DNA of 5,252 nucleotides, taken from an uncultured Chloroflexota bacterium (GTDB lineage: Bacteria; Chloroflexota; Anaerolineae; Anaerolineales; Anaerolineaceae). Position 1 is the stretch's first letter, and every line of letters starts with the position of its first letter. A model generated the notes under the pieces. That model made no database searches and was not told the origin of the DNA. It worked only from the letters and a program-made list of their open reading frames with translations. Made by a program: the position numbers and the translations under genes. Positions 1 through 4,908 of the stretch are shown in pieces. The stretch spans positions 1 to 5,252 of the forward strand of contig CADBKS010000268.1 of assembly GCA_902795255.1 (NCBI GenBank), written 5' to 3'.

Positions 1-153
1 AAATTTTTTTAATCTCTTTTGAAGAAGTTCTTCATTATTTTTAAAATCTTCAATATTTCTCCACTCCCTTTCTTTTATTTCCTTTTCTTTTTCAAGTGTA
101 ATGTATTCACTTATTCTTACAGTTCCATTTTCAATAATTGGGAAATTAATATT
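1..153 (-). pseudogene. Start-less minus-strand coding fragment rich in charged residues
   Basis: The minus strand is open from 153 to the left edge, 51 codons, and gives a lysine- and glutamate-rich translation that looks like a charged helix or coiled coil (for example LEKEKEIKEREW, then EELLQKRLKKF). The plus strand over the same bases reads as Ser/Phe/Leu-rich low-complexity protein, which is what the antisense of a charged helix looks like, so I think the minus strand is the coding one here. A TGA at 154-156 closes the frame upstream and there is no ATG, GTG or TTG start inside it. It is therefore probably the interior of a gene cut off somewhere between about 110 and 155 and continuing to the left of the window. 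I do not recognise the family. A chance open frame in AT-rich DNA is also possible. Confidence 0.25.
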
Positions 154-837
154 TCATCATTCTAAGCAGGATATTATTCGGACTAAAGCCCTAAGAATGA
201 CAGAGTGTGAAGAATCTCCTGATAATGCAAAGCAAAATTGTTTGTCTGTTATATATTTCAAAGGTTGTGTAAATCAGATTTTTCCCAATACAGACAAATA
301 TTTGAGTAAAATTTTTAAAAATTCAGGTATAAAAATTCTTTCACCAGATTTTGACTGCTGCGGTCTGCCATTCTTATCAGAAGGCAATATGAAAAGGTTT
401 GAACAAGCAGCCAAAATAAATATTGAAAAACTTAATGCAGATTATGACTATCTCGTAACCGATTGCGCAAGTTGTGAAAGCACTCTGCTGAGTTACGGGA
501 AATATTTTGAGTGTAATATTACTCTGAAAAAAACGCTCAATTGGGGTGATATAATTGCATTAAAAGGTTTGAAATTTGAGTTTAAAAAGCCTGTAAAAGT
601 GACTTTCCACAAACCATGTCATTTAAAAAGCGACGCATTTTTTGAAAAAATTATTTCAAATTGCAAATCTCAAAAAATAAAGCACTTAATATCCAAAATA
701 CGGATGCAGATTACGTTATAACTTCTTGTCCTGCCTGTATTCTAGGGCTGAAACAAGGATTGCAACTAATTAAAAACAAAAAAACAAAAGTGGTTAGTTT
801 ACTTGAATTTCTTGCTATGGCAGAAAAAATAAATTAA
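101..837 (+). pseudogene. CCG-domain Fe-S protein (LutA/GlcF-like), frameshifted and internally deleted
   Basis: CCG-domain proteins use cysteine-rich motifs to bind an Fe-S cluster and serve as subunits of lactate or glycolate oxidases and heterodisulfide reductase-like enzymes. The first domain is complete: Cys of YFKGC, 29 residues, then CCG at about 260-364, then 33 residues to CASC at about 464-475. The second domain begins normally (FHKPCHLKS, about 604-630) and ends normally (ITSCPACILGL, about 718-750). The part between is about 30 residues too short and has no CCG. The frame also changes near 660-680, from the phase of position 101 to the phase of 688, where the downstream part stays open to TAA at 835-837. 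No ribosome binding site precedes the ATG at 101, and the first 17 or so codons overlap the opposite-strand fragment, so the true N-terminus is probably missing too. Family assignment is firm; the exact substrate is unknown. Confidence 0.72.
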
Positions 838-867
838 AAAATGTGCATATTTCTATGCACATTTTTT
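836..867. terminator. Bidirectional intrinsic terminator between two convergent AT-rich genes
   Basis: An 8-bp perfect stem, TGTGCATA at 842-849 and TATGCACA at 854-861, encloses a 4-base loop. Six A's precede it (836-841) and six T's follow it (862-867), so the element works on either strand. It overlaps the TAA of the Fe-S gene (835-837) and lies 17 bases past the stop of the minus-strand gene that ends at 884. Both genes therefore seem to have their natural 3' ends here, even though each is broken elsewhere. Confidence 0.88.
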
Positions 868-883
868 GCGCGTATAAAATTAT

Positions 884-1141
884 TTATTTATCAATTTTTT
901 TTAGTTTTGTGCTGAGTTTTTTATCCAAACTGTGGCGAATTTCGTATGAATTAGCAATGTAATCCACACTTTGCCATTTATGATAACCCATTTTAGCTAA
1001 TGTTTTTATAAGTTGCCAAACTTTTTTAGGTGAATTGATTTTTCCAATTTCATCAAGTGAATTTTCTGCTTTTTGGAATTTCATGTAGTGCGCTCTTGCA
1101 ATTGCTTCCAAATGGTCTGCTTCTGCAATAGTTGCCTGCCT
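884..1141 (-). CDS. Hypothetical helical protein, 5' end cut at the composition junction
   Basis: I do not recognise this gene. The minus frame ends at TAA (884-886) and encodes a basic, probably all-helical C-terminal piece of about 85 residues. It includes HLEAIARAHYMKFQKAENSL, INSPKKVWQLIKTLAKMGYH and a lysine-rich end (KLSTKLKKIDK). A TTG at 1109-1111 is the first conventional start, but no good ribosome binding site precedes it, and the helix-like translation continues upstream without a break to about 1142. There the DNA turns GC-rich and the frame enters the ylmC region, stopping at TGA (1199-1201). I infer that the gene is truncated at the junction and that its N-terminal part is missing from the window. 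Its 3' end shares the terminator at 836-867 with the Fe-S gene. Confidence 0.5.
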   Translation of the reverse strand, partial: RQATIAEADHLEAIARAHYMKFQKAENSLDEIGKINSPKKVWQLIKTLAKMGYHKWQSVDYIANSYEIRHSLDKKLSTKLKKIDK

Positions 1142-1155
1142 TTTAAAAGTATTTT
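1139..1155. other. Abrupt AT-rich to GC-rich junction
   Basis: To the left, hand-counted 60-base lines have 22-38% GC. To the right they have about 58-62%. The change occurs over roughly a dozen bases at the stop codon of ylmC, and the AT-rich gene on its left loses its 5' end here. There is an A/T-rich stretch (TTTTAAAAG) at the join, which could serve as microhomology. I see no inverted repeat, target-site duplication or transposase that would mark a normal insertion end. Confidence 0.75.
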
Positions 1156-1421
1156 TTACGCTTGCACGGAACCTTGATTTTTCCCAGATCCGCTTCGATC
1201 AAAATGATGTCGCTTCCGATCCTGCGAATACAGTTCCAGGGGATCACATAATCATCCTCGTACCCCAGCAAACCAAACAGCCGGGGTTTTCCCGGAACGA
1301 TGAGCGCAATGATGTCTCCGCCGGTGGTTTCCAGTTCTGCGTCGCTGACAAATCCGACGCGGCAGCCATCACAAATATTGATGACCTCCCTGCATTTGAG
1401 CTCCGATAACCGTACCATCAT
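1143..1421 (-). CDS. ylmC: YlmC/YmxH family sporulation protein (PRC-barrel)
   Basis: This is a 92-residue protein of the YlmC/YmxH family, a small PRC-barrel fold kept in spore-forming Firmicutes; its molecular role is not established. Family features are the opening MVRLSELKCREVINI, the glycine turn before FVSDAE, the core DIIALIVPGKPRLFGL and the closing YVIPWNCIRRIGSDIILIE. The start at 1421 is chosen because GGGAGG lies 7 bases before it; the next ATG at 1418 is less well spaced but possible. The frame continues upstream to 1646 only as antisense-phase overlap with sigG, so I exclude that part. It follows sigG by 43 bases on the same strand, an order also known in Bacillus, and is probably co-transcribed with it in the forespore. 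Several cysteines (C10, C17, C20) are notable but their role is unknown. The stop is right at the composition junction, so the last few residues (KRKKYF) may not be native, although they look acceptable for the family. Confidence 0.87.
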   Translation of the reverse strand: MMVRLSELKCREVINICDGCRVGFVSDAELETTGGDIIALIVPGKPRLFGLLGYEDDYVIPWNCIRRIGSDIILIEADLGKIKVPCKRKKYF

Positions 1422-1464
1422 ATAGATCCCTCCCGTCATTGACACTATATGCATCAGGGGGTCA

Positions 1465-2244
1465 TTATTGAACAGCAATTGCCTTTCGAATCTGGGAGAT
1501 CGCGCTTTTTTCCAGTCGGGATACCTGGGCCTGACTGATCCCGACCTGGTCTGCAACCTCCATCTGTGTCCGGCCGTCATAAAACCGAAGGGCCAGGATA
1601 CGTCTTTCCCGTTCATCCAGATTCTTGATGGCCTCCCGGAGTGCAATGTGTTCGATCCACATTTCGTCCGTGTTTTTTGTGTCTTTGACCTGATCCATGA
1701 CGGTTAAAGGGTCGCCGCCGTCAGAATAGATCGGGTCATGGAGACTGACCGGCGAGGCGATGGCGTCCATGGCGGCGTTCACTTCATTCACAGACAGGTC
1801 CAGGGAAGCTGCGATTTCCTCCATGGCCGGTTCCTTCTGACGTTCCCGCAGGATGGCCTCCCGTGCCTGGAGAACGCGGTAAGCGGTGTCCCGCAGGCTG
1901 CGGCTGACACGGATCGGTGCGTTGTCCCGAAGAAAACGACGGATCTCGCCGCTGATCATCGGCACGCCGTAGGTGGAAAACTTCACCATCAGGTCCGGGT
2001 TAAAATTCTGGATGGCCTTGATCAGCCCGATGCAGCCGACCTGAAACAGATCGTCCGGGTTTTCGCCGCTGCGGTCGAATCGCTGGATCACACTGAGAAC
2101 AAGCCGCAGATTTCCCTCTACCATCTGCTGCATCGCCTTCCGATCTCCATTTTTGTAACGGGTCATAAGTTCCATCATCTCGTCGTTTTTCAGGACCTTC
2201 AGCTGCGACGTGTTGACGCCGCACAGTTCCACCTTCCCAAGCAT
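1465..2244 (-). CDS. sigG: RNA polymerase sporulation sigma factor SigG
   Basis: SigG is the late forespore sigma factor and directs genes for spore protection and germination. The 259-residue protein has the typical SigG start (VELCGVNTSQLKVL, residues 5-18). Region 2 covers about 40-105, with the core-binding DDLFQVGCIGL and the promoter-melting KFSTYGVPM. Region 3 covers about 111-185 (IRVSRSLRD, then DPIYSDGGDPL). Region 4 covers about 206-255, with helix-turn-helix TQMEVADQVGISQAQVSRLE. Length and all regions are complete. The ATG at 2242-2244 follows GGGAGGTT by about 6 bases. A SigF-like promoter lies about 35 bases upstream. The gene upstream is a divergent dusB and not sigE, which differs from the Bacillus spoIIGA-sigE-sigG order. 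Residue 43 is Glu (MVEGNLRL) where B. subtilis SigG has Asn45. The alternative, SigF, is unlikely given the N-terminal signature and the ylmC neighbour. Confidence 0.96.
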   Translation of the reverse strand: MLGKVELCGVNTSQLKVLKNDEMMELMTRYKNGDRKAMQQMVEGNLRLVLSVIQRFDRSGENPDDLFQVGCIGLIKAIQNFNPDLMVKFSTYGVPMISGEIRRFLRDNAPIRVSRSLRDTAYRVLQAREAILRERQKEPAMEEIAASLDLSVNEVNAAMDAIASPVSLHDPIYSDGGDPLTVMDQVKDTKNTDEMWIEHIALREAIKNLDERERRILALRFYDGRTQMEVADQVGISQAQVSRLEKSAISQIRKAIAVQ

Positions 2245-2279
2245 TTGTTCAACCTCCCGGATGTTTTTCCTGGCTTGAA

Positions 2280-2308
2280 CATTTTTCCCGGTTCGGTGTT
2301 TTTCATAC
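2280..2308 (-). promoter_or_regulatory. Putative SigF-type promoter of sigG
   Basis: On the minus strand, GTATG (2304-2308) stands 14 bases before GGGAAAAATG (2280-2289). The second element fits every position of the SigF -10 consensus GGNNANAHTR as I remember it from B. subtilis, and the first fits a forespore-sigma -35. Transcription would begin near 2273, leaving a leader of about 29 bases that includes the GGGAGG ribosome binding site. SigF transcribes sigG in B. subtilis, so position and type agree. The spacer may be a base short of the usual. Confidence 0.6.
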
Positions 2309-2354
2309 TGACGAAGGGGAGAAGGTTTTCAGGGAATTTGGTAGTTCAGAGAAT

Positions 2355-2399
2355 AAAAAAGCCGCCTGGATCTGCAGTCAGATTGTCGGACCGCACGGC
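2355..2399 (-). terminator. Weak terminator-like hairpin upstream of sigG
   Basis: Read on the minus strand, a GCCG...CGGC outer stem (2396-2399 with 2361-2364) and an inner ATCTG/CAGAT stem with a 4-base loop are followed directly by six T's (2360-2355). The stem is interrupted by bulges. It would stop minus-strand transcription before the sigG promoter, insulating the forespore gene from transcripts started farther upstream, but no minus-strand gene is present there. It could be a relic or chance. Confidence 0.3.
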
Positions 2400-2432
2400 G
2401 TCCGGGGTTCAACTGTTCCGAAAGCTTCTCCA

Positions 2433-2460
2433 TTGATTGTTTTGGTTATTTTTCTAACAT
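2433..2460 (+). promoter_or_regulatory. Possible SigA-type promoter of dusB
   Basis: TTGATT (2433-2438) and TAACAT (2455-2460) are separated by 16 bases. Each matches four of six consensus positions. Transcription would begin near 2467, giving a 5' leader of about 96 bases before the GTG start of dusB. The stretch between the boxes is T-rich. This is the best candidate I see by eye, not a firm call. Confidence 0.35.
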
Positions 2461-2562
2461 GAGATCAAGTCATGCACGGCAGAATGAAATATGTCTGGAT
2501 ATCTGATTTCTGTTGTGGTATCATGCATATAGCTTTTCAGATCAGAATGCGGGGGATGTACA

Positions 2563-3516
2563 GTGCAAACGCTTGAGGCCAAACTGATCCTTGCGCCTAT
2601 GGCGGGCGTAACGGACTGGGCCTATCGAACGATCGCCGCCGCCTATGGTGCGGATATCACTGTAACGGAAATGGTATCCTCCAGGGCGCTTTGCTACGGA
2701 GACAAAAAGACCCTGCAGCTGCTGCGGAAAAACGAAGGCAGTGTTTGCGGAGTCCAGATCTTCGGTAACGACCCGGACATGATGGCCCGCGGTGCCCGGA
2801 TCGCTCTGGAAAAGAGCGGCTGTGATTTTATCGATATCAATATGGGATGCCCGATGCCCAAGATTGCCAATTCCGGAGACGGATCCGGTTTGATGCGTAC
2901 ACCGGAGCTGGCAGCGGATATTGCAGAAGCAGTGGTGAATGCGGTACCTGTTCCGGTCACAGTCAAGATGCGGAAGGGATGGGACAAGAGCCATGTGAAC
3001 TGCGTGGAGCTTGCGGTCATGCTGGAAAAAGCGGGCGTGTCCGCCATCGCCGTTCACGGAAGAACAAAGGTGCAGATGTACACAGGAAGAGCGGACTGGG
3101 ACGCGATCCGGGAGGTCAAGCAGGCGGTTTCGATTCCGGTGGCGGCAAACGGCGACGTGGCTGCGGCGGAAGACGCGGTACATATCCTGCGGTATACCGG
3201 GGCGGATCATGTGATGATCGGCCGGGCGGCATTTGGGGATCCGTTCCTGTTTACCCGGGCAAGAGCGGCGCTGAACGGAGAACCCGTTCCGGAGACGCTG
3301 CCGCTGGATCACAGGTTTGATGTGGCGGTCCGTCAGATTGAACTGGCCGCCTCTGACAAGGGCGAGCATATTGCGTGCCTGGAAGCCAGAAAGCACTTGT
3401 GCTGGTATCTCCATGGTGTACCCCACGCCGGATCCTTCAAGCGGGAGATCGCCCAGGTTTCCTCGATGGAGGAGATATACCGGATTGCAAAAGAAGTCAA
3501 GCAGAATCTGAGGTGA
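2563..3516 (+). CDS. dusB: tRNA-dihydrouridine synthase, DusB-type
   Basis: This FMN enzyme reduces uridine to dihydrouridine in tRNA D-loops, using NAD(P)H, in the cytoplasm. The 317-residue protein has the family order. The FMN-site opening is LAPMAGVTD (9-18). The catalytic cysteine is Cys96 in INMGCPMPKI. Lys135 is in VKMRKGW, HGRT is at 165-168, and the phosphate-binding AANGDV (195-199) and IGRAAFGDPFLF (219-230) follow. The C-terminal helical tRNA-binding domain covers about 245-317 (EARKHLCWYLHG). The start is GTG, chosen because GGGGG ends 7 bases before it and the first strand follows at once; an ATG at 2556 is out of frame and stops quickly. Length is normal. Its TGA is 4 bases before the next gene's ATG, so the two are probably translated from one message. 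The nearness of ftsH fits the dusB/ftsH neighbourhood seen in many Firmicutes. Assignment to DusB over other Dus types is by overall resemblance. Confidence 0.94.
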   Translation: MQTLEAKLILAPMAGVTDWAYRTIAAAYGADITVTEMVSSRALCYGDKKTLQLLRKNEGSVCGVQIFGNDPDMMARGARIALEKSGCDFIDINMGCPMPKIANSGDGSGLMRTPELAADIAEAVVNAVPVPVTVKMRKGWDKSHVNCVELAVMLEKAGVSAIAVHGRTKVQMYTGRADWDAIREVKQAVSIPVAANGDVAAAEDAVHILRYTGADHVMIGRAAFGDPFLFTRARAALNGEPVPETLPLDHRFDVAVRQIELAASDKGEHIACLEARKHLCWYLHGVPHAGSFKREIAQVSSMEEIYRIAKEVKQNLR

Positions 3517-3520
3517 GACG

Positions 3521-4048
3521 ATGGATGAAATGCAGCGGATCAGGCAGGCGGCAAAAGGGGATAAGCATGCGTTTGCCGAGCTGATCTCGGAGCATCTTCC
3601 TGCTGTTTACCGCGGGATCCTGTCCGTGGATGGAGATCCGGATCTTGCCTTTGACCATACACGGGAAGTATTCCTGAGAGCATGGCACGGGATTTCCCTG
3701 TTTCCCTGTGACGAGTCCTTTTCCCAATGGCTGACGGAGCTCTCCTCAGACGTGACAGATCATGCAGTGAAGCTGAACGGACAGGATATGGATTCTCATG
3801 AGCCGCCGTCCCGGCTGAAAGAGGCCATCCTTACCCGGATCGAACGGGAGGACGGACCGGCCGCCTGGAGGGAGAGCTTTCGGAGATTCCGGTTCACACT
3901 GATCGCCCTGCTGCTGGCGGGCATCCTGCTGCTGATGTCCCGGTTCGGAGGATGCGGGGAAGGAAACAAACCATCGAAGCAACCGCAGAGTACCCCGAGC
4001 GTCTCGCAGGTGCATCAGGTGGATGCGGCGCTGAAGCCCGGAAACTGA
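3521..4048 (+). CDS. Membrane-anchored protein with degenerate sigma-70 region 2, no region 4
   Basis: The N-terminal part, about residues 1-80, resembles ECF sigma region 2: AAKGDKHAFAELISEHLPAV, then AFDHTREVFLRAWHGISLF, then FSQWLTEL. The region 4 helix-turn-helix that should follow is absent. Instead there is a PPSRLKEAILTRIE stretch (95-108) like the juxtamembrane part of anti-sigma factors, a basic patch (RRFRF, 121-125), one membrane helix (about 126-139, TLIALLLAGILLLM) and a 35-residue Ser/Pro/Gln-rich tail with a Cys at 145. The basic side suggests sigma part inside, tail outside. The usual acidic-D-L-T-Q core-binding motif reads FDHTR, so true sigma activity is doubtful. The ATG follows AGGTGAG, which contains the dusB stop, giving likely translational coupling. 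I infer a regulator or a decayed sigma/anti-sigma fusion; function is unknown. The 3' part overlaps the opposite-strand nitroreductase frame. Confidence 0.72.
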   Translation: MDEMQRIRQAAKGDKHAFAELISEHLPAVYRGILSVDGDPDLAFDHTREVFLRAWHGISLFPCDESFSQWLTELSSDVTDHAVKLNGQDMDSHEPPSRLKEAILTRIEREDGPAAWRESFRRFRFTLIALLLAGILLLMSRFGGCGEGNKPSKQPQSTPSVSQVHQVDAALKPGN

Positions 4049-4849
4049 AAAACGGAGGCATATGCCTCCGTTTTCTTTATAAGGGTATGAAACATCCGGG
4101 TATCCGAGCACCAGACAACGTACCAGCCGTTCCGCTTCTCCAATTCCGAGCAGGTTTCTGATTTTGGGGGACATGGCCGCGCAGGCGGTAAAGTAGCCGC
4201 TGTAGAGACATCCCAGATCCAGGGAAGCTGCCATCAATTCCGTATAGGCGGCAGCCGCAGCCGCGTCGCATACGGAATCCTCTGGAGAAACAAAGATGAG
4301 AAGCTGCGGCGCGTGGAAAAACAGCGGATCAAAATCCGGGTCAGTCCTGCGCTGCTCCCGCCAGCGGATGAAGTTTTCCGCCCGTCGGATTTCAGACGGA
4401 TCGGTCGCTGTCTCGCTCTGCTTCTGCCCAATCCGGCCCAGCGTATCCAGAGCCAGATCCAGTAGCTCCGGGATCCTCTCCCGCACGGTGATATAACGGG
4501 TAGCCTGAAGGTTTTTTGCGGTGGGACATGCCCGGGCTGCCTGGAGAAGTGAATTCAGGGTTTCATCAGGCAGAGACGTTGCTTTAAAATGCCTGCAGGA
4601 GCGTCTGGAACGCATCAAGCCCAGCATTTTTTCCGGGGGGACGTCCTTCTCGCTGGGAATAATGTCATCCGCCGGAAGACCGTCATAGGAGACGGCGGAA
4701 ACGGGACAGATCGCAACACAGTGTCCGCAGCCGATGCAGGCGGCGGGGTTCGAAAGCTCCGCTTTTTCCATTACGGTAATTGCGCCGGGAAAACAATCGC
4801 AGGCGCAGCGGCCGCAGCCGATACAGGTTTCCTTGTTAATCCGGATCAT
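3746..4849 (-). CDS. Nitroreductase-family FMN protein with N-terminal 2x[4Fe-4S] ferredoxin; 3' end lacks a stop
   Basis: Residues 1-55 are a ferredoxin with two CxxCxxCxxxCP motifs (Cys 9, 12, 15, 19 and 38, 41, 44, 48). Residues about 75-255 are a nitroreductase domain: FMN-binding RSRRSCRHF (80-88), ARACPTAKNLQ, then a C-terminal core ending LVLGYPDV. Such fusions pass electrons from the clusters to FMN to reduce an unknown acceptor. The ATG has GGGAGG about 5 bases before it. Homologues usually end 10-20 residues after LGYP, but here the frame runs on without a stop, through the terminator palindrome at 4049-4074 and another 300 bases antisense to the sigma-like gene, to 3746. I regard residues beyond about 257 (below 4079) as not genuine. 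One extra base in the GGG run at 4083-4085 would place TAA at 4077-4079, so a small indel or sequencing error could explain it. The domain call is firm, the 3' boundary is not. Confidence 0.82.
   Translation of the reverse strand: MIRINKETCIGCGRCACDCFPGAITVMEKAELSNPAACIGCGHCVAICPVSAVSYDGLPADDIIPSEKDVPPEKMLGLMRSRRSCRHFKATSLPDETLNSLLQAARACPTAKNLQATRYITVRERIPELLDLALDTLGRIGQKQSETATDPSEIRRAENFIRWREQRRTDPDFDPLFFHAPQLLIFVSPEDSVCDAAAAAAYTELMAASLDLGCLYSGYFTACAAMSPKIRNLLGIGEAERLVRCLVLGYPDVSYPYKENGGICLRFSVSGLQRRIHLMHLRDARGTLRLLRWFVSFPASSEPGHQQQDARQQQGDQCEPESPKALPPGGRSVLPFDPGKDGLFQPGRRLMRIHILSVQLHCMICHV
4049..4074. terminator. Perfect 26-bp palindromic bidirectional terminator
   Basis: The 26 bases read the same on both strands: an A run, CGGAGGCA, its complement TGCCTCCG, and a T run, centred between 4061 and 4062. 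The GC-rich stem with T's after it on each strand makes an intrinsic terminator in both directions. On the plus strand it begins 1 base after the stop of the sigma-like gene. On the minus strand it is where the nitroreductase transcript should end. Confidence 0.88.
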
Positions 4850-4872
4850 GGTTACCTCCCGAGTTAATTTGA

Positions 4873-4904
4873 AAAGGATACGCCGCCGGTGCGGCGTATC
4901 CTTT
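4873..4904 (-). terminator. Intrinsic terminator of ftsH
   Basis: A 14-bp perfect stem (4873-4886 with 4891-4904) closes a 4-base loop. On the minus strand the stem ends in TTTT. It starts 5 bases after the ftsH stop and ends 24 bases before the nitroreductase ATG. The A/T ends make it workable on the plus strand as well, but no plus-strand gene ends here. Confidence 0.87.
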
Positions 4905-4908
4905 ATGA

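Larger units (their letters stand above)
2245..2562. other. Divergent intergenic region between sigG and dusB
   Basis: These 318 bases carry no convincing gene. They hold a SigF-type promoter for sigG (2280-2308), a weak hairpin followed by six T's on the minus strand (2355-2399), a candidate housekeeping promoter for dusB (2433-2460), and a dusB leader of roughly 95 bases ending in a GGGGG ribosome binding site at 2551-2555. A 34-codon minus frame at 2329-2433 has no ribosome binding site and I do not call it. Confidence 0.6.

Noticed and set aside
671..682. Programmed -1 frameshift at the A-run in the Fe-S gene
   Set aside because: The run is only six A's and does not form a standard X-XXY-YYZ slippery site in the zero frame. 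A shift alone would not restore the missing CCG segment, so a deletion explains more.
1422..1646. N-terminal extension of the ylmC frame
   Set aside because: The extension overlaps sigG in another frame and encodes nothing like the family; the strong GGGAGG site supports the start at 1421.
2329..2433. Small 34-codon minus frame upstream of sigG that spans the hairpin, a possible leader peptide
   Set aside because: No ribosome binding site, no run of regulatory codons, and it ends before sigG without coupling.
1738..2436. Long plus-strand open frame of 232 codons opposite sigG
   Set aside because: It is antisense to a complete, clearly conserved sigG, and its translation is rich in His, Gln and Leu without any motif. 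It has no convincing ribosome binding site.
2542..3426. Minus-strand open frame of 294 codons opposite dusB
   Set aside because: It is antisense to dusB with all catalytic motifs intact; the translation is Arg/His-rich and motif-free, as expected of a shadow frame in GC-rich DNA.
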